Assembly: GCA_965249455.1 (NCBI GenBank)
Contig: OZ252236.1
Location: forward strand, 2,604,001-2,668,000
DNA: 64,000 nt
Direction of reading: 5' to 3'
From: Jiulongibacter sp024742395
GTDB taxonomy: Bacteria > Bacteroidota > Bacteroidia > Cytophagales > Spirosomataceae
The position numbers were made by a program, and so were the translations under genes. The notes beneath the pieces were generated by a model. The model made no database searches and was not told where the DNA came from. It was given only the letters and a program-made list of their open reading frames with translations. This document shows, one piece after another, positions 35,356-43,413 of this stretch (position 1 is the first letter of the stretch; each line of letters starts with the position of its first letter).

Positions 35356-36993
35356 CTAAAGTTTTTGTGAGGTATACTCCATGGCAGCTTTTACAAAATG
35401 CACAAAAATAGGGTGCGGGTCTAGCACGGTACTTTTGAGCTCAGGGTGAAACTGCACTCCCATAAAGAACGGATGGCTTGGTATTTCAATTATCTCAACC
35501 AAATCATTTTCAGGATTTATACCCGAAACTTTCATGCCAGCTTTCTCGTAATCCTCTCTATATTTATTATTAAATTCCCATCGGTGTCTATGTCTTTCAG
35601 AAATAGAGCTCTTACCATATATAGTTTTAGCCAGGGTATTGTCTGCAATTGAACAGTTATAAGCCCCTAATCTCATTGTTCCACCTTTGTTAGAGACATT
35701 TTGTTGATCCTCCATTAAATCAATGACCGCATGATCTGTATCCAGATTCATTTCTGTAGAATGTGCATCTTCCCAGCCTAAAACGTTTCTGCCATACTCA
35801 ATAACAGCCATTTGCATACCTAAACAGATACCAAAGAATGGAATTTTGTTTTCTCTTACATATTTGACAGCACTTATTTTGCCATCAATTCCTCTTTCGC
35901 CAAAGCCAGGAGCCACTAAGACACCATCCAGATTTTTTAGTTTTTCTTCAGCATTCAGCGGAGTGAGGGTTTCTGAGTGGATCCATTCAATTTTTACTTT
36001 ACACTCATTCTCAGCTCCAGCATGAATAAAAGATTCAATAATTGATTTATAGGCATCCTTTAGCTCTACATACTTACCTATCAAACCTATAGTGACCTGT
36101 GCAACAGGATTTTTTAATCGACCAAGGAAACTTTTCCATTCGTCTAGGTTGGCTTCTCTATCGTTATAGATGTCTAAGCTGTACAGCACTCGCTGATCCA
36201 GCTTTTCTCTTTCCATAAGTAAAGGTACATCGTAAATTGTTCTGGCATCTTTGGCTTCAATGACAGATCTTACATCCACATTACAAAACAAAGCGATCTT
36301 CCTTTTAATGTCTTGTGGAAGAGAGTGTTCTGTTCTACAAACGATAATATCTGGTTGAAGTCCCGATTCCTGAAGTTTTTTTACTGAATGCTGTGTGGGC
36401 TTGGTCTTTAATTCACCGGCAGAGGCCAAATAAGGCACCAATGTCAGGTGAATAGTTAACATATTCTTTTCGCCTAAATCCCATTTTAACTGTCTGACTG
36501 CTTCAATAAAAGGTAGTGATTCAATATCACCGACACAACCACCTATTTCAGTTATGACAATGTCATATTTGCCCGTTTCTCCAACGTTAAGAATGTTTCT
36601 TTTTATTTCATCAGTAATGTGCGGAATAACCTGAACTGTTTTACCAAGAAAATCTCCTTTCCGCTCTCTGTTCAATACATTGTAGTAAATTCTTCCTGTG
36701 GTTACATTGTTTATCTGAGAGGTACGTACATTCAGGAATCTTTCGTAATGACCCAGGTCAAGGTCTGTTTCTGCTCCATCATCGGTAACATAACACTCGC
36801 CATGCTCGTAAGGGTTTAATGTACCCGGATCTACATTTAGGTAGGGGTCTAATTTCTGAATGGTTACTGATAATCCTCTGGCTTGTAGTAGTTTAGCTAG
36901 AGAAGAGGCGATAATTCCTTTACCTAAAGACGAGGTAACTCCACCTGTGACGAAAATATACTTTGGCTTTTTCTTGGTCCCGCTCATTGACAT
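35356..36993 (-). CDS. pyrG: CTP synthase
   Basis: A 545-residue enzyme that converts UTP to CTP using glutamine. The N-terminal synthase domain begins KYIFVTGGVTSSLGKGI and contains KLDPYLNVDPGTLNP. The C-terminal class I glutaminase has the oxyanion and nucleophile motif FFGICLGMQMAVIE (Cys in GICLG) and the catalytic His-Glu in QFHPELKS. The start is placed at the ATG 36993 (MSMSGTKKK; 36987 is possible). The longer frame from 37029 overlaps the promoter element TACCTTTG at 37027-37034. The next gene downstream starts 5 bp later. Confidence 0.95.
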   Translation of the reverse strand: MSMSGTKKKPKYIFVTGGVTSSLGKGIIASSLAKLLQARGLSVTIQKLDPYLNVDPGTLNPYEHGECYVTDDGAETDLDLGHYERFLNVRTSQINNVTTGRIYYNVLNRERKGDFLGKTVQVIPHITDEIKRNILNVGETGKYDIVITEIGGCVGDIESLPFIEAVRQLKWDLGEKNMLTIHLTLVPYLASAGELKTKPTQHSVKKLQESGLQPDIIVCRTEHSLPQDIKRKIALFCNVDVRSVIEAKDARTIYDVPLLMEREKLDQRVLYSLDIYNDREANLDEWKSFLGRLKNPVAQVTIGLIGKYVELKDAYKSIIESFIHAGAENECKVKIEWIHSETLTPLNAEEKLKNLDGVLVAPGFGERGIDGKISAVKYVRENKIPFFGICLGMQMAVIEYGRNVLGWEDAHSTEMNLDTDHAVIDLMEDQQNVSNKGGTMRLGAYNCSIADNTLAKTIYGKSSISERHRHRWEFNNKYREDYEKAGMKVSGINPENDLVEIIEIPSHPFFMGVQFHPELKSTVLDPHPIFVHFVKAAMEYTSQKL

Positions 36994-37026
36994 GAATTCT
37001 AAAATCCTGTTTGTGATTACGGGATA

Positions 37027-37034
37027 CAAAGGTA
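37027..37034 (-). promoter_or_regulatory. Putative promoter -7 element of pyrG
   Basis: On the minus strand this reads TACCTTTG, an exact TAnnTTTG match, about 35 bp before the ATG at 36993. It excludes the longer reading frame. Confidence 0.55.
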
Positions 37035-37094
37035 GCCTTTTTCCTGAGGAATTCTTGGTTAGGCTAGCTCAAAAATTTGTCAATAACATAAATC

Positions 37095-37910
37095 TTACTC
37101 GCAATTGTAGGTAAATGTTTCTGTTACAGACTTTAATCTCCCATTAGTTTCTTTACTAATATCTGCAGAAATAGGGTATCCGTTAGAATACTGGTAATCT
37201 ATATTTAGGTTTGTAGTGCCTTTCTCATTGATAATTTGGCTTTCTGTTACGTTATTCTCTGATAGAAAGTAAGAGAAATTGGCATCTCCATTCAATAAAT
37301 TATAGACCAAAAAGTATGAAAGTAGTTCGCCCAAAAGCCCCTGAGTATAGAACGGACTCTTTTTATCGTCAAAGGACTTATTGCTTAAAAGCAAAATTGC
37401 ATTTACTCCTTGCTTCTTGGTAATTCTGCTTAAATTATTTCCTGAGTACTCAAGTGAAACTTCAACAGGATCTGGGAAAATGGGTAGTTTAAGACTCATA
37501 TTAGTCATTTTCCCTGCTCCACTGTATGTGAATTTTGAAGTTTCGTTAAATAGTTTTCCTCCACCGTCTCTACCAGAAACATTCATTTCTGAGAGGTGAT
37601 TGTTGTTATCAAGTTTGAATTTGACTTCATATTCCTTTACAAATGGCAAGCTGGCACCAGTTAACTTTCCTGCATTGTAGATTAGCTCATTAAAAAGTTC
37701 TACTCCCGTAACTTTCTCTACTCTATTGTTTTGATAAGTAAAAGTGAGTTTGGTGTTGTCAGATCTGACTATTGAAAGAATGTCGCAATTTTGCTCACTT
37801 ACAATGGCATCGCCACCAAGGGCTCTAATACCCAGATCATTGACTTTCTTACATGAAAGCAATGAAAGACCAAGTAAAACACTAATTAAAAGACGCTTTG
37901 AAGTATTCAT
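37095..37910 (-). CDS. Lipoprotein of unknown function
   Basis: A 271-residue protein with a lipoprotein signal (MNTSKRLLISVLLGLSLLSC followed by KKVND). The mature part is rich in alternating polar and aromatic residues, typical of the beta-structured DUF4595-like lipoproteins of Bacteroidota that read IVRSDNTKLTFTYQNNRV and later YSGNNLSRITKKQG. I do not assign a family firmly. It should sit in the envelope. ATG at 37910 is used; a TTG three codons upstream is less likely. It stands alone between the groESL terminator and the pyrG promoter. Confidence 0.72.
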   Translation of the reverse strand: MNTSKRLLISVLLGLSLLSCKKVNDLGIRALGGDAIVSEQNCDILSIVRSDNTKLTFTYQNNRVEKVTGVELFNELIYNAGKLTGASLPFVKEYEVKFKLDNNNHLSEMNVSGRDGGGKLFNETSKFTYSGAGKMTNMSLKLPIFPDPVEVSLEYSGNNLSRITKKQGVNAILLLSNKSFDDKKSPFYTQGLLGELLSYFLVYNLLNGDANFSYFLSENNVTESQIINEKGTTNLNIDYQYSNGYPISADISKETNGRLKSVTETFTYNCE

Positions 37911-37951
37911 ACATGCCAACTAATACAAAAACTGTGCTAAATACCTGGCAT

Positions 37952-37987
37952 AAAAAAAAGGTTGCCTATTTCTAGACAACCTTTTTT
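37952..37987 (-). terminator. Terminator of the groES-groEL operon
   Basis: The stem AAAAAAGGTTG (37954-37964) / CAACCTTTTTT (37977-37987) has an A-run on its left, which is a T-run in the minus-strand transcript. It follows the groEL stop. Confidence 0.88.
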
Positions 37988-38005
37988 GAAAAAATTGGGA
38001 ATGGA

Positions 38006-39640
38006 TTACATCATTCCACCCATACCACCACCTGGAGGCATGTGAGCATGATCTCCACCTTTTTCTTCTGGAATCTCAGAAACTACTGCCTCAGTAGTCA
38101 ATAACAGACCGGCAATAGAAGCTGCATTCTCAAGAGCAAGACGAGTAACTTTAGTTGGGTCAATGATACCAGCCGCAATCATATCCTCGTATCTGTCTTC
38201 ACGTGCGTTATATCCATACGCACCTTTTCCATTTTTCACTTCCTGAACTACCACTGAACCTTCGCCACCAGCATTAAATACAATAGTTCTCAATGGAGAT
38301 TCTACAGCATTTCTGATGATATTGATACCTGTGTTCTCGTCAGCGTTAGAACCTTCAAGAGATTCTAAAGCAGCTAATGAGCGAATAAGGGCTACACCAC
38401 CACCAGCTACTATACCTTCTTCTACTGCAGCACGAGTAGCATGTAAAGCATCATCCACACGGTCTTTCTTCTCTTTCATTTCTACTTCTGTAGCAGCACC
38501 AATGTATATGATAGCTACACCACCAGAAAGTTTAGCAAGACGCTCCTGAAGTTTTTCACGATCATAATCAGATGTGGTAGTCTCAATCTGAGCTTTAATC
38601 TGATTCACTCTGCCTTTGATAGCTTCCTGATCACCTCCACCATTTACTACTGTAGTGTTGTCTTTGTCAACAATAATCTTTTCAGCCTGACCTAGCATGC
38701 TGATGTCAGCATTTTCTAGTTTAAAGCCTCTTTCTTCTGCGATAACAGTACCACCGGTAAGAATAGCGATATCTTCAAGCATTGCTTTTCTTCTGTCACC
38801 AAATCCTGGAGCTTTTACAGCACATACTTTCAAAGATCCACGGATTTTGTTTACTACTAATGTTGCAAGAGCTTCACCATCTACATCTTCTGAGATGATC
38901 ATTAAAGGACGTGAAGTCTGAGCCACAGCTTCCAGTACAGGAAGAAGTTCTTTCATTGAAGAAACTTTCTTCTCAGAAATTAGAATGAATGGATTTTCAA
39001 GCTCAGCTTCCATTTTCTCTGCATTCGTTACGAAATACGGAGAAAGGTAACCTCTGTCAAACTGCATACCTTCTACAGTTTTAACTTCAGTTTCGGTACC
39101 ACGTGCTTCTTCTACAGTGATAACGCCTTCTTTACCTACTTTATCCATTGCATCTGCAATCATTTGACCAATTTCGTGATCATTGTTTGCAGAGATAGAA
39201 GCTACCTGTGTTACTTCTTTTGATGTTGCAATTACTTTAGACTGCTTTTTAAGATCAGCAACAAGAGCTGAAACAGCTTTGTCGATACCTCTTTTAAGGT
39301 CCATAGGGTTTGCACCTGCAGCTACGTTTTTAGCACCGATAGTGTATATAGACTGAGCTAATACGGTGGCAGTGGTAGTACCGTCACCAGCCTGATCAGC
39401 AGTTTTAGAAGCAACTTCTTTAACCAGCTGAGCTCCCATGTTTTCAATAGGATCTGCAAGCTCAATCTCTTTTGCTACTGAAACACCATCTTTAGTGATT
39501 GATGGTGATCCAAATTTTTTATCTAAGATTACGTTTCGGCCTTTTGGTCCAAGAGTTACTTTCACGGCATTTGCAAGCGTGTCAATACCCTTTTTCATTC
39601 TGTCTCTAGCCTCTGTATCGAAATGAATCTGTTTTGCCAT
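38006..39640 (-). CDS. groL: Chaperonin GroEL (Hsp60)
   Basis: The 544-residue chaperonin subunit of the 14-mer folding cage. Diagnostic segments are the N-terminal VTLGPKGRNVILDKKFGSP, AGDGTTTATVLA with the ATP-site Asp, the apical ISEKKVSSMKELLPVLE, AAVEEGIVAGGGVAL near the end of the equatorial domain, and the C-terminal Gly-Met tail (GGGMGGMM). Length and motifs are complete. It follows groES by 47 bp on the same strand, forming the usual operon. No CIRCE element is visible upstream. Confidence 0.98.
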   Translation of the reverse strand: MAKQIHFDTEARDRMKKGIDTLANAVKVTLGPKGRNVILDKKFGSPSITKDGVSVAKEIELADPIENMGAQLVKEVASKTADQAGDGTTTATVLAQSIYTIGAKNVAAGANPMDLKRGIDKAVSALVADLKKQSKVIATSKEVTQVASISANNDHEIGQMIADAMDKVGKEGVITVEEARGTETEVKTVEGMQFDRGYLSPYFVTNAEKMEAELENPFILISEKKVSSMKELLPVLEAVAQTSRPLMIISEDVDGEALATLVVNKIRGSLKVCAVKAPGFGDRRKAMLEDIAILTGGTVIAEERGFKLENADISMLGQAEKIIVDKDNTTVVNGGGDQEAIKGRVNQIKAQIETTTSDYDREKLQERLAKLSGGVAIIYIGAATEVEMKEKKDRVDDALHATRAAVEEGIVAGGGVALIRSLAALESLEGSNADENTGINIIRNAVESPLRTIVFNAGGEGSVVVQEVKNGKGAYGYNAREDRYEDMIAAGIIDPTKVTRLALENAASIAGLLLTTEAVVSEIPEEKGGDHAHMPPGGGMGGMM

Positions 39641-39687
39641 TATATTATTAAGGTTTTGTGTTTTCTAAACTGTATTTTGAAAATAGA

Positions 39688-39963
39688 TTAAACGATTGCG
39701 TAGATATCTGATTCACGCATGATCAAATACTCTTTGCCCTCTATGCTTAGCTCTGTGCCAGAATATTTGCCATAAAGTACAGAATCTCCTACTTTAACCG
39801 TCAACGGCTCATCTACTTTACCTGGTCCTACAGCCACTATTGTTCCTTTCTGTGGTTTTTCTTTTGCTGTATCAGGAATAATGATTCCGAAAGCTGTTTT
39901 TTCCTCTGCAGGAGAAGCCTCTACCAATACTCTGTCTGCTAAAGGTTTTACATTTACTGACAT
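39688..39963 (-). CDS. groS: Co-chaperonin GroES (Hsp10)
   Basis: A 91-residue co-chaperonin that caps the GroEL ring. It has the N-terminal KPLADRVLVEASPAEEKTA, a mobile loop (FGIIIPDTAKEKPQKGTIVAVGPG), and GDSVLYGKYSGTEL near the C-terminus. It is the first gene of the groESL operon. The 212-bp region between it and the divergent gene at 40176 contains no CIRCE repeat; I could not identify a convincing promoter there. Confidence 0.97.
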   Translation of the reverse strand: MSVNVKPLADRVLVEASPAEEKTAFGIIIPDTAKEKPQKGTIVAVGPGKVDEPLTVKVGDSVLYGKYSGTELSIEGKEYLIMRESDIYAIV

Positions 39964-40175
39964 AGTTATATGTATGTTTTAAAGTTTATTAGATTATTTA
40001 ATAAATATGAAAGTCATATGATCAAATGATCTGCCAAAGCAGTGGAATGTATGCCAATACTGACATTTTTGCAGGCTTAGCAAAATTCTGTGTGAATGTG
40101 ATTTTTTTTGTCAGGTTAATTCAAAAAATGGCAGCAACTTTGTCATGGTAAATTTTACACAATTAATCATCTCAA

Positions 40176-40610
40176 ATGAAAAAAATCGTTCTTTTTCTGA
40201 CACTGTCATTTGTGTCTCAACTCACTTTAGCTCACGAGGGATTTGACTTCGATGAAGAAACCAAAGAGTTAGAAAATCTTAATGAATTGGAATCATTTGT
40301 TCTCGCTAATCCTGAAATTACCTGGTTAGAAGTACAGAGCAAAAATGCCAATTTGTTAAAGGATGTATCTGATGATACACAAGCCAGCTTTCTAACCGAT
40401 GGCAGATACGAAAGTACCTTAGGAATACCTCCGTTCTTTTGGGGTTGTGTTTTGGGTGTAATCGGCATTCTGTTGGTGTACATTGTCTCAGATAATGATC
40501 GTGAGGCTACTAAAAGGGCACTAATAGGATGCATTACAACATTTGGAGTGGCAGCTGTCTTTTATTTAGCGGTTTGGCTGTTTGCACTGGGTACTTGGAG
40601 TACTTTTTAA
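40176..40610 (+). CDS. Small exported membrane protein of unknown function
   Basis: A 144-residue protein. A signal peptide (MKKIVLFLTLSFVSQLTLA) is followed by an acidic region of about 65 residues with two leucine- and glutamate-rich helices (FDEETKELENLNELES). Two transmembrane helices follow (FFWGCVLGVIGILLVYIVS and CITTFGVAAVFYLAVWLFAL). I recognise no family. It is divergent from groES. Its stop is 10 bp from the left end of the IS3 element; the hairpin now at 42016, beyond the element, appears to be its original terminator. Confidence 0.72.
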   Translation: MKKIVLFLTLSFVSQLTLAHEGFDFDEETKELENLNELESFVLANPEITWLEVQSKNANLLKDVSDDTQASFLTDGRYESTLGIPPFFWGCVLGVIGILLVYIVSDNDREATKRALIGCITTFGVAAVFYLAVWLFALGTWSTF

Positions 40611-40620
40611 GTGGCGGCAG

Positions 40621-40645
40621 TGACTAGTCCTAAATAAGCGATACA
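40621..40645. repeat. IS3 left inverted repeat
   Basis: The 25-bp terminal repeat starting TGACTAGTCCTAAA lies at the orfB end. The 3 bp outside it are CAG. Confidence 0.85.
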
Positions 40646-40661
40646 GGTTTTTAAGATAAAA

Positions 40662-41585
40662 CTAAATTATAGAAACCTGCTGAGCATTCTCAGCAGGTTT
40701 CTTCTTTTTATATGTTCTTATTCTGACATCTTCTTGTCTGTGCATCATTTCGGGAGTTTTCATATAACAAGAATAATGAGGTCTTTTTTGGTTATAAGTT
40801 TTGATTGAGCACTTGACGAGCTCTCTCATTATTTTGATATCTGTTGTTTTTAATTGCCCGATAAACTCTTGTTTAAGTATTCCATTTACTCTTTCAGCGA
40901 TTGCATTTGCATACGGATCATAGGATTCTGTCATGCTACAAATAATTCCATTGGAGCCAAGCACTTTCTGATACTCATCACTGCAATATTGAAGGCCGCG
41001 ATCAGAATGATGTATCAATTGTTCTGTTTTATACATTCTGGATTTGACCGCCATCTTCAGAGCTTTTATACTTCCAGAACTATTGAGACTATTTGAAACA
41101 TTATAGCCAACGATCTTTTTTGAGTACGCATCAGTAACCAGAGCCAGATACATAGGGTTTTCTCTGTGACCAACATATGTAATATCCGAAACCCAAATTT
41201 CTTCTGGCCTTTGAGCTACCAATCCTTCAATCTTATTCTTGTGCTTTCTAAATCTATGATGAGAGTTAGTAGTCACATGATAAGCCCTTTTAGGGCTGAT
41301 TAGTAGATTGTTAGCCCGAAGTATTGAGAAAAGCCTATCTCTACCGACCTTCATAGGCTTCAGCCTTGGCAGTAATAATTCGAACAACTTCCTGGTGCCA
41401 ATTCGTGGCATCTGAAGCCTGATATGCTGAACCATCTCAACCACTTTGGCCGCTACCTTTATGCGTTGCATGGTCGTACGTATCGAACGATAATAAACCT
41501 GTCTGTTTATCCCGAGCAATCTACAGGTAGCCGTTAGGCTTTCTTGGTGCCCTTCTTTGAATTGGTCGATTGATCGGGTAAGGAG
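40662..41585 (-). CDS. IS3 family transposase OrfB (DDE integrase domain)
   Basis: This frame carries the rve-type catalytic domain, with the triad Asp in WVSDITYV, Asp in HHSDRGLQYCS and Glu in NAIAERVNGIL, and a preceding HTH_21-like region (LLPRLKPMKVGRDRLF). It lacks a good start: its first potential start downstream of the shift region is a TTG. The frame is open back to the slippery heptamer at 41585-41591, so OrfB is made as an OrfAB fusion by a -1 shift. The fusion is the active transposase in IS3 elements. No stop or truncation is seen. Confidence 0.92.
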   Translation of the reverse strand, partial: LLTRSIDQFKEGHQESLTATCRLLGINRQVYYRSIRTTMQRIKVAAKVVEMVQHIRLQMPRIGTRKLFELLLPRLKPMKVGRDRLFSILRANNLLISPKRAYHVTTNSHHRFRKHKNKIEGLVAQRPEEIWVSDITYVGHRENPMYLALVTDAYSKKIVGYNVSNSLNSSGSIKALKMAVKSRMYKTEQLIHHSDRGLQYCSDEYQKVLGSNGIICSMTESYDPYANAIAERVNGILKQEFIGQLKTTDIKIMRELVKCSIKTYNQKRPHYSCYMKTPEMMHRQEDVRIRTYKKKKPAENAQQVSII

Positions 41586-41968
41586 TTTTTTCTTATTGGT
41601 ATTTTATACTCCTTCTCTGCTAAATCTATCATCATATCAAAAATGATAGCCTTGTTATCAGACTGTTGGAGCTGATGTTCCAGGCGAGCTTTTTGCTTTT
41701 TCAAAAGAGCTACTTCCTGCTCCAATTCCTTTACCTTTTGTTCCGGAGATTTTGACATACTCGATGGACTTTGATTTTGCCAATCAAAGCTACCATATTT
41801 TCTAAGCCAATTCGTCACCGTAGAATGTGATTGAATACCGTACTTTCGAGCCGCTGCTTTTATTCCTAGCTCGCCCAATTCAATCTCCTTGACAACATTC
41901 AATTTAAAAGCATAACTGTAGTCTTTTTGCGTTCGCTTAACATACTGATTCTCTTCTTGTTCTTTCAT
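41534..41968 (-). CDS. IS3 family transposase OrfA
   Basis: A 144-residue protein with an N-terminal helix-turn-helix (YSYAFKLNVVKEIELGELG, then ARKYGIQSHSTVTNWLRKYG). A leucine-zipper-like coiled coil follows (EQKVKELEQEVALLKKQKA). This is the DNA-binding part of IS3 transposase. Translation that does not shift at the A_AAA_AAC site ends after residue 144 (SKKGTKKA). Confidence 0.93.
   Translation of the reverse strand: MKEQEENQYVKRTQKDYSYAFKLNVVKEIELGELGIKAAARKYGIQSHSTVTNWLRKYGSFDWQNQSPSSMSKSPEQKVKELEQEVALLKKQKARLEHQLQQSDNKAIIFDMMIDLAEKEYKIPIRKNSLPDQSTNSKKGTKKA
41585..41591 (-). other. Programmed -1 frameshift heptamer
   Basis: In the orfA frame the minus strand reads AGA AAA AAC, giving the heptamer A_AAA_AAC. 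After slipping back one base the frame reads K-K-L-L-T-R-S and continues unbroken into OrfB. Confidence 0.85.
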
Positions 41969-41982
41969 AACATTACTTTTAG

Positions 41983-42007
41983 TGTAACGCTATTTTAGGA
42001 CGAGACA
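41983..42007. repeat. IS3 right inverted repeat
   Basis: The 25-bp terminal repeat at the orfA end reads TGTCTCGTCCTAAAA inward on the minus strand. The CAG duplication follows at 42008-42010. Confidence 0.85.
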
Positions 42008-42015
42008 CAGTGCAT

Positions 42016-42051
42016 AAAAAAAGCCATCTGAGAAATCAGATGGCTTTTTTT
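42016..42051. terminator. Bidirectional terminator downstream of secG
   Basis: AAAAAAAGCCATCTG (42016-42030) pairs with CAGATGGCTTTTTTT (42037-42051), with A and T runs on both sides. It ends secG transcription leftward. Before the IS3 insertion it would have lain about 20 bp after the stop of the gene at 40176-40610. Confidence 0.92.
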
Positions 42052-42069
42052 ATTAATATTTATTCAAGC

Positions 42070-42420
42070 TTATTCTGCAGGCTCCGTTGGAAGTGATGGT
42101 GCCGGAGATTCAGGCAATGCCGGAGCTGGAGCTACCGGTGCTGACTGGCTGGTTTCTACATCTAACACGCCGTTAGTTGCTGCAGCTTCAGAAGTTCTCA
42201 TAAAGATACCTGTTGCTAAAGCTCCTACTACTATAAAAGCAAAAAAGCCCCAAGTTAATTGTTCCAAGATATCACCGGTTTTCTGTACTCCAAACATTTG
42301 TGAAGTAGCACTTCCGCCAAACTCACTTGATAATCCACCACCTTTTGGGTTTTGAATTAAAATTACTCCTATCAGAAGTAAAGCGGCGATAATCATTAAA
42401 ATAATAACTGTTGTATACAT
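42070..42420 (-). CDS. secG: Preprotein translocase subunit SecG
   Basis: A 116-residue inner-membrane subunit of the Sec translocon. It has two helices, VIILMIIAALLLIGVIL and LTWGFFAFIVVGALATGIF, joined by the diagnostic loop QNPKGGGLSSEFGGSATSQMFG. The C-terminal tail is rich in Pro and Ala (SAPVAPAPALPESPAP), as often in Bacteroidota SecG. It ends the miaB-sigma54-lptE cluster, and a terminator follows. Confidence 0.95.
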   Translation of the reverse strand: MYTTVIILMIIAALLLIGVILIQNPKGGGLSSEFGGSATSQMFGVQKTGDILEQLTWGFFAFIVVGALATGIFMRTSEAAATNGVLDVETSQSAPVAPAPALPESPAPSLPTEPAE

Positions 42421-42490
42421 CGTTTATCTATTTTTTCAAAAGTGGCTGCAAAATAAGTGCTTTTTTTTCAAATATGCACCAGCCTTTTAC

Positions 42491-42838
42491 TTAAATGTTT
42501 AGCTCGGAGGGCGACTTAATCGCTTGAAATCTTTTCAGGAACCTGTCAATACGTTCTGTGACACTCATTCTGACCATCTCGGGTTTCACTGGTTCTTTTT
42601 CAATTACTCTGTTTTGTTTTAATAATGGACTTACCATTGACCATTTATGGGATTGATAATTAAAGTTCTCACCTTTAGCACCTAACTGTGTGCCCACCAG
42701 CAAGAAGGCTTTCCTTAATAAATGGAAATCGGGATATATGTCCAGTAAATTAGCCAATATTTCGAAGTCAAAAGGCATCGCCATCTCCGGAGTCTCAATA
42801 GATCTCAGGATAAGGTCCATATTCTCTTCAGTTACCAT
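42491..42838 (-). CDS. Conserved hypothetical protein between lptE and secG
   Basis: A 115-residue soluble protein without signal peptide or membrane helix, mostly helical. It contains ILANLLDIYPDFHLLRKAFLLVG, then LLKQNRVIEKEPVKPE and a C-terminal basic helix (ERIDRFLKRFQAIKSP). I recognise no family; the first half vaguely resembles proteins annotated as tetratricopeptide-like. Its ATG overlaps the lptE stop (ATGGTAA), so it is translated with lptE and may serve the same envelope pathway. Confidence 0.75.
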   Translation of the reverse strand: MVTEENMDLILRSIETPEMAMPFDFEILANLLDIYPDFHLLRKAFLLVGTQLGAKGENFNYQSHKWSMVSPLLKQNRVIEKEPVKPEMVRMSVTERIDRFLKRFQAIKSPSELNI

Positions 42839-43413
42839 TGTGCCGCAGTATCATTAAAGATGTTTAAAACTAGCTGTTCTAAGATTTTGGGAACTAGGCT
42901 TGGCTCTACGTCTGTAAGAGATTGTTCTTGCGAGAAGTCCTGATAAAATGAAAATTCTTTCTCAAAACTATCGTTTTCATTCTTTGTGTTTTGAAAAGTC
43001 ACCTCTACGGCCACAGTTAGCCTGTTCAGGGCGGCCTTATCACCAGCAGTGGTAGCAAGGGGTGTCATCTCATATCTAGTGATTGCCCCCGCAAGATATA
43101 GGTCTCCGTTAGCTGGTAAGAGCTTGAGGTTTGTGTTCCGCTGATAATACTCCTTTAGGTTTTCATTAAATTTTAAGGTAAGGTCTGGTGGTCCGCCAGC
43201 AGTAGCCATAGAGAAGTTTTGAATAGTGATACTCTCTAGATCAGGAGATAAGTTTGTTCCTGTGAAAGAATAAACTCTGCAGGACTGGGTCAGAAATAGA
43301 AGAGCAATTGAAAATATATAAATAGTCAAGGGCTTTTTTGACAGTACAGCAAGCAAGTTTCTATTGTTTCTGACTATTGCGGTAGACAGATTATTTTTCA
43401 TCTTCAATATCAT
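42832..43413 (-). CDS. lptE: LptE-family LPS-assembly lipoprotein
   Basis: A 193-residue lipoprotein: the hydrophobic IYIFSIALLFLTQSC ends in the lipidated Cys near residue 45. The mature protein begins RVYSFTGTNLSPDLESITIQNF and contains DLTLKFNENLKEYYQRNTNLKLL and GDLYLAGAITRYEM, as in Bacteroidota LptE, the plug partner of LptD. The N-terminus before the signal is long; starts at 43413 or 43401 are both possible. It overlaps the upstream sigma-54 regulator and the downstream hypothetical gene. Confidence 0.85.
   Translation of the reverse strand: MILKMKNNLSTAIVRNNRNLLAVLSKKPLTIYIFSIALLFLTQSCRVYSFTGTNLSPDLESITIQNFSMATAGGPPDLTLKFNENLKEYYQRNTNLKLLPANGDLYLAGAITRYEMTPLATTAGDKAALNRLTVAVEVTFQNTKNENDSFEKEFSFYQDFSQEQSLTDVEPSLVPKILEQLVLNIFNDTAAQW

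Larger units (their letters stand above)
40621..42007 (-). mobile_element. Complete IS3-family insertion sequence (1387 bp)
   Basis: The ends are imperfect 25-bp inverted repeats, 40621-40645 and 41983-42007, which match at 20 of 25 positions when aligned by reverse complement and begin with TG as in many IS3 elements. They are flanked by a 3-bp target duplication CAG (40618-40620 and 42008-42010). Inside are orfA and orfB with a programmed frameshift signal. Both ends and both frames look intact, so it is probably recent and may be active. Confidence 0.93.

Noticed and set aside
39964..40175. CIRCE operator or clear heat-shock promoter upstream of groES
   Set aside because: No TTAGCACTC-N9-GAGTGCTAA repeat is present; short palindromic bits near 40018 are AT-rich and not convincing.
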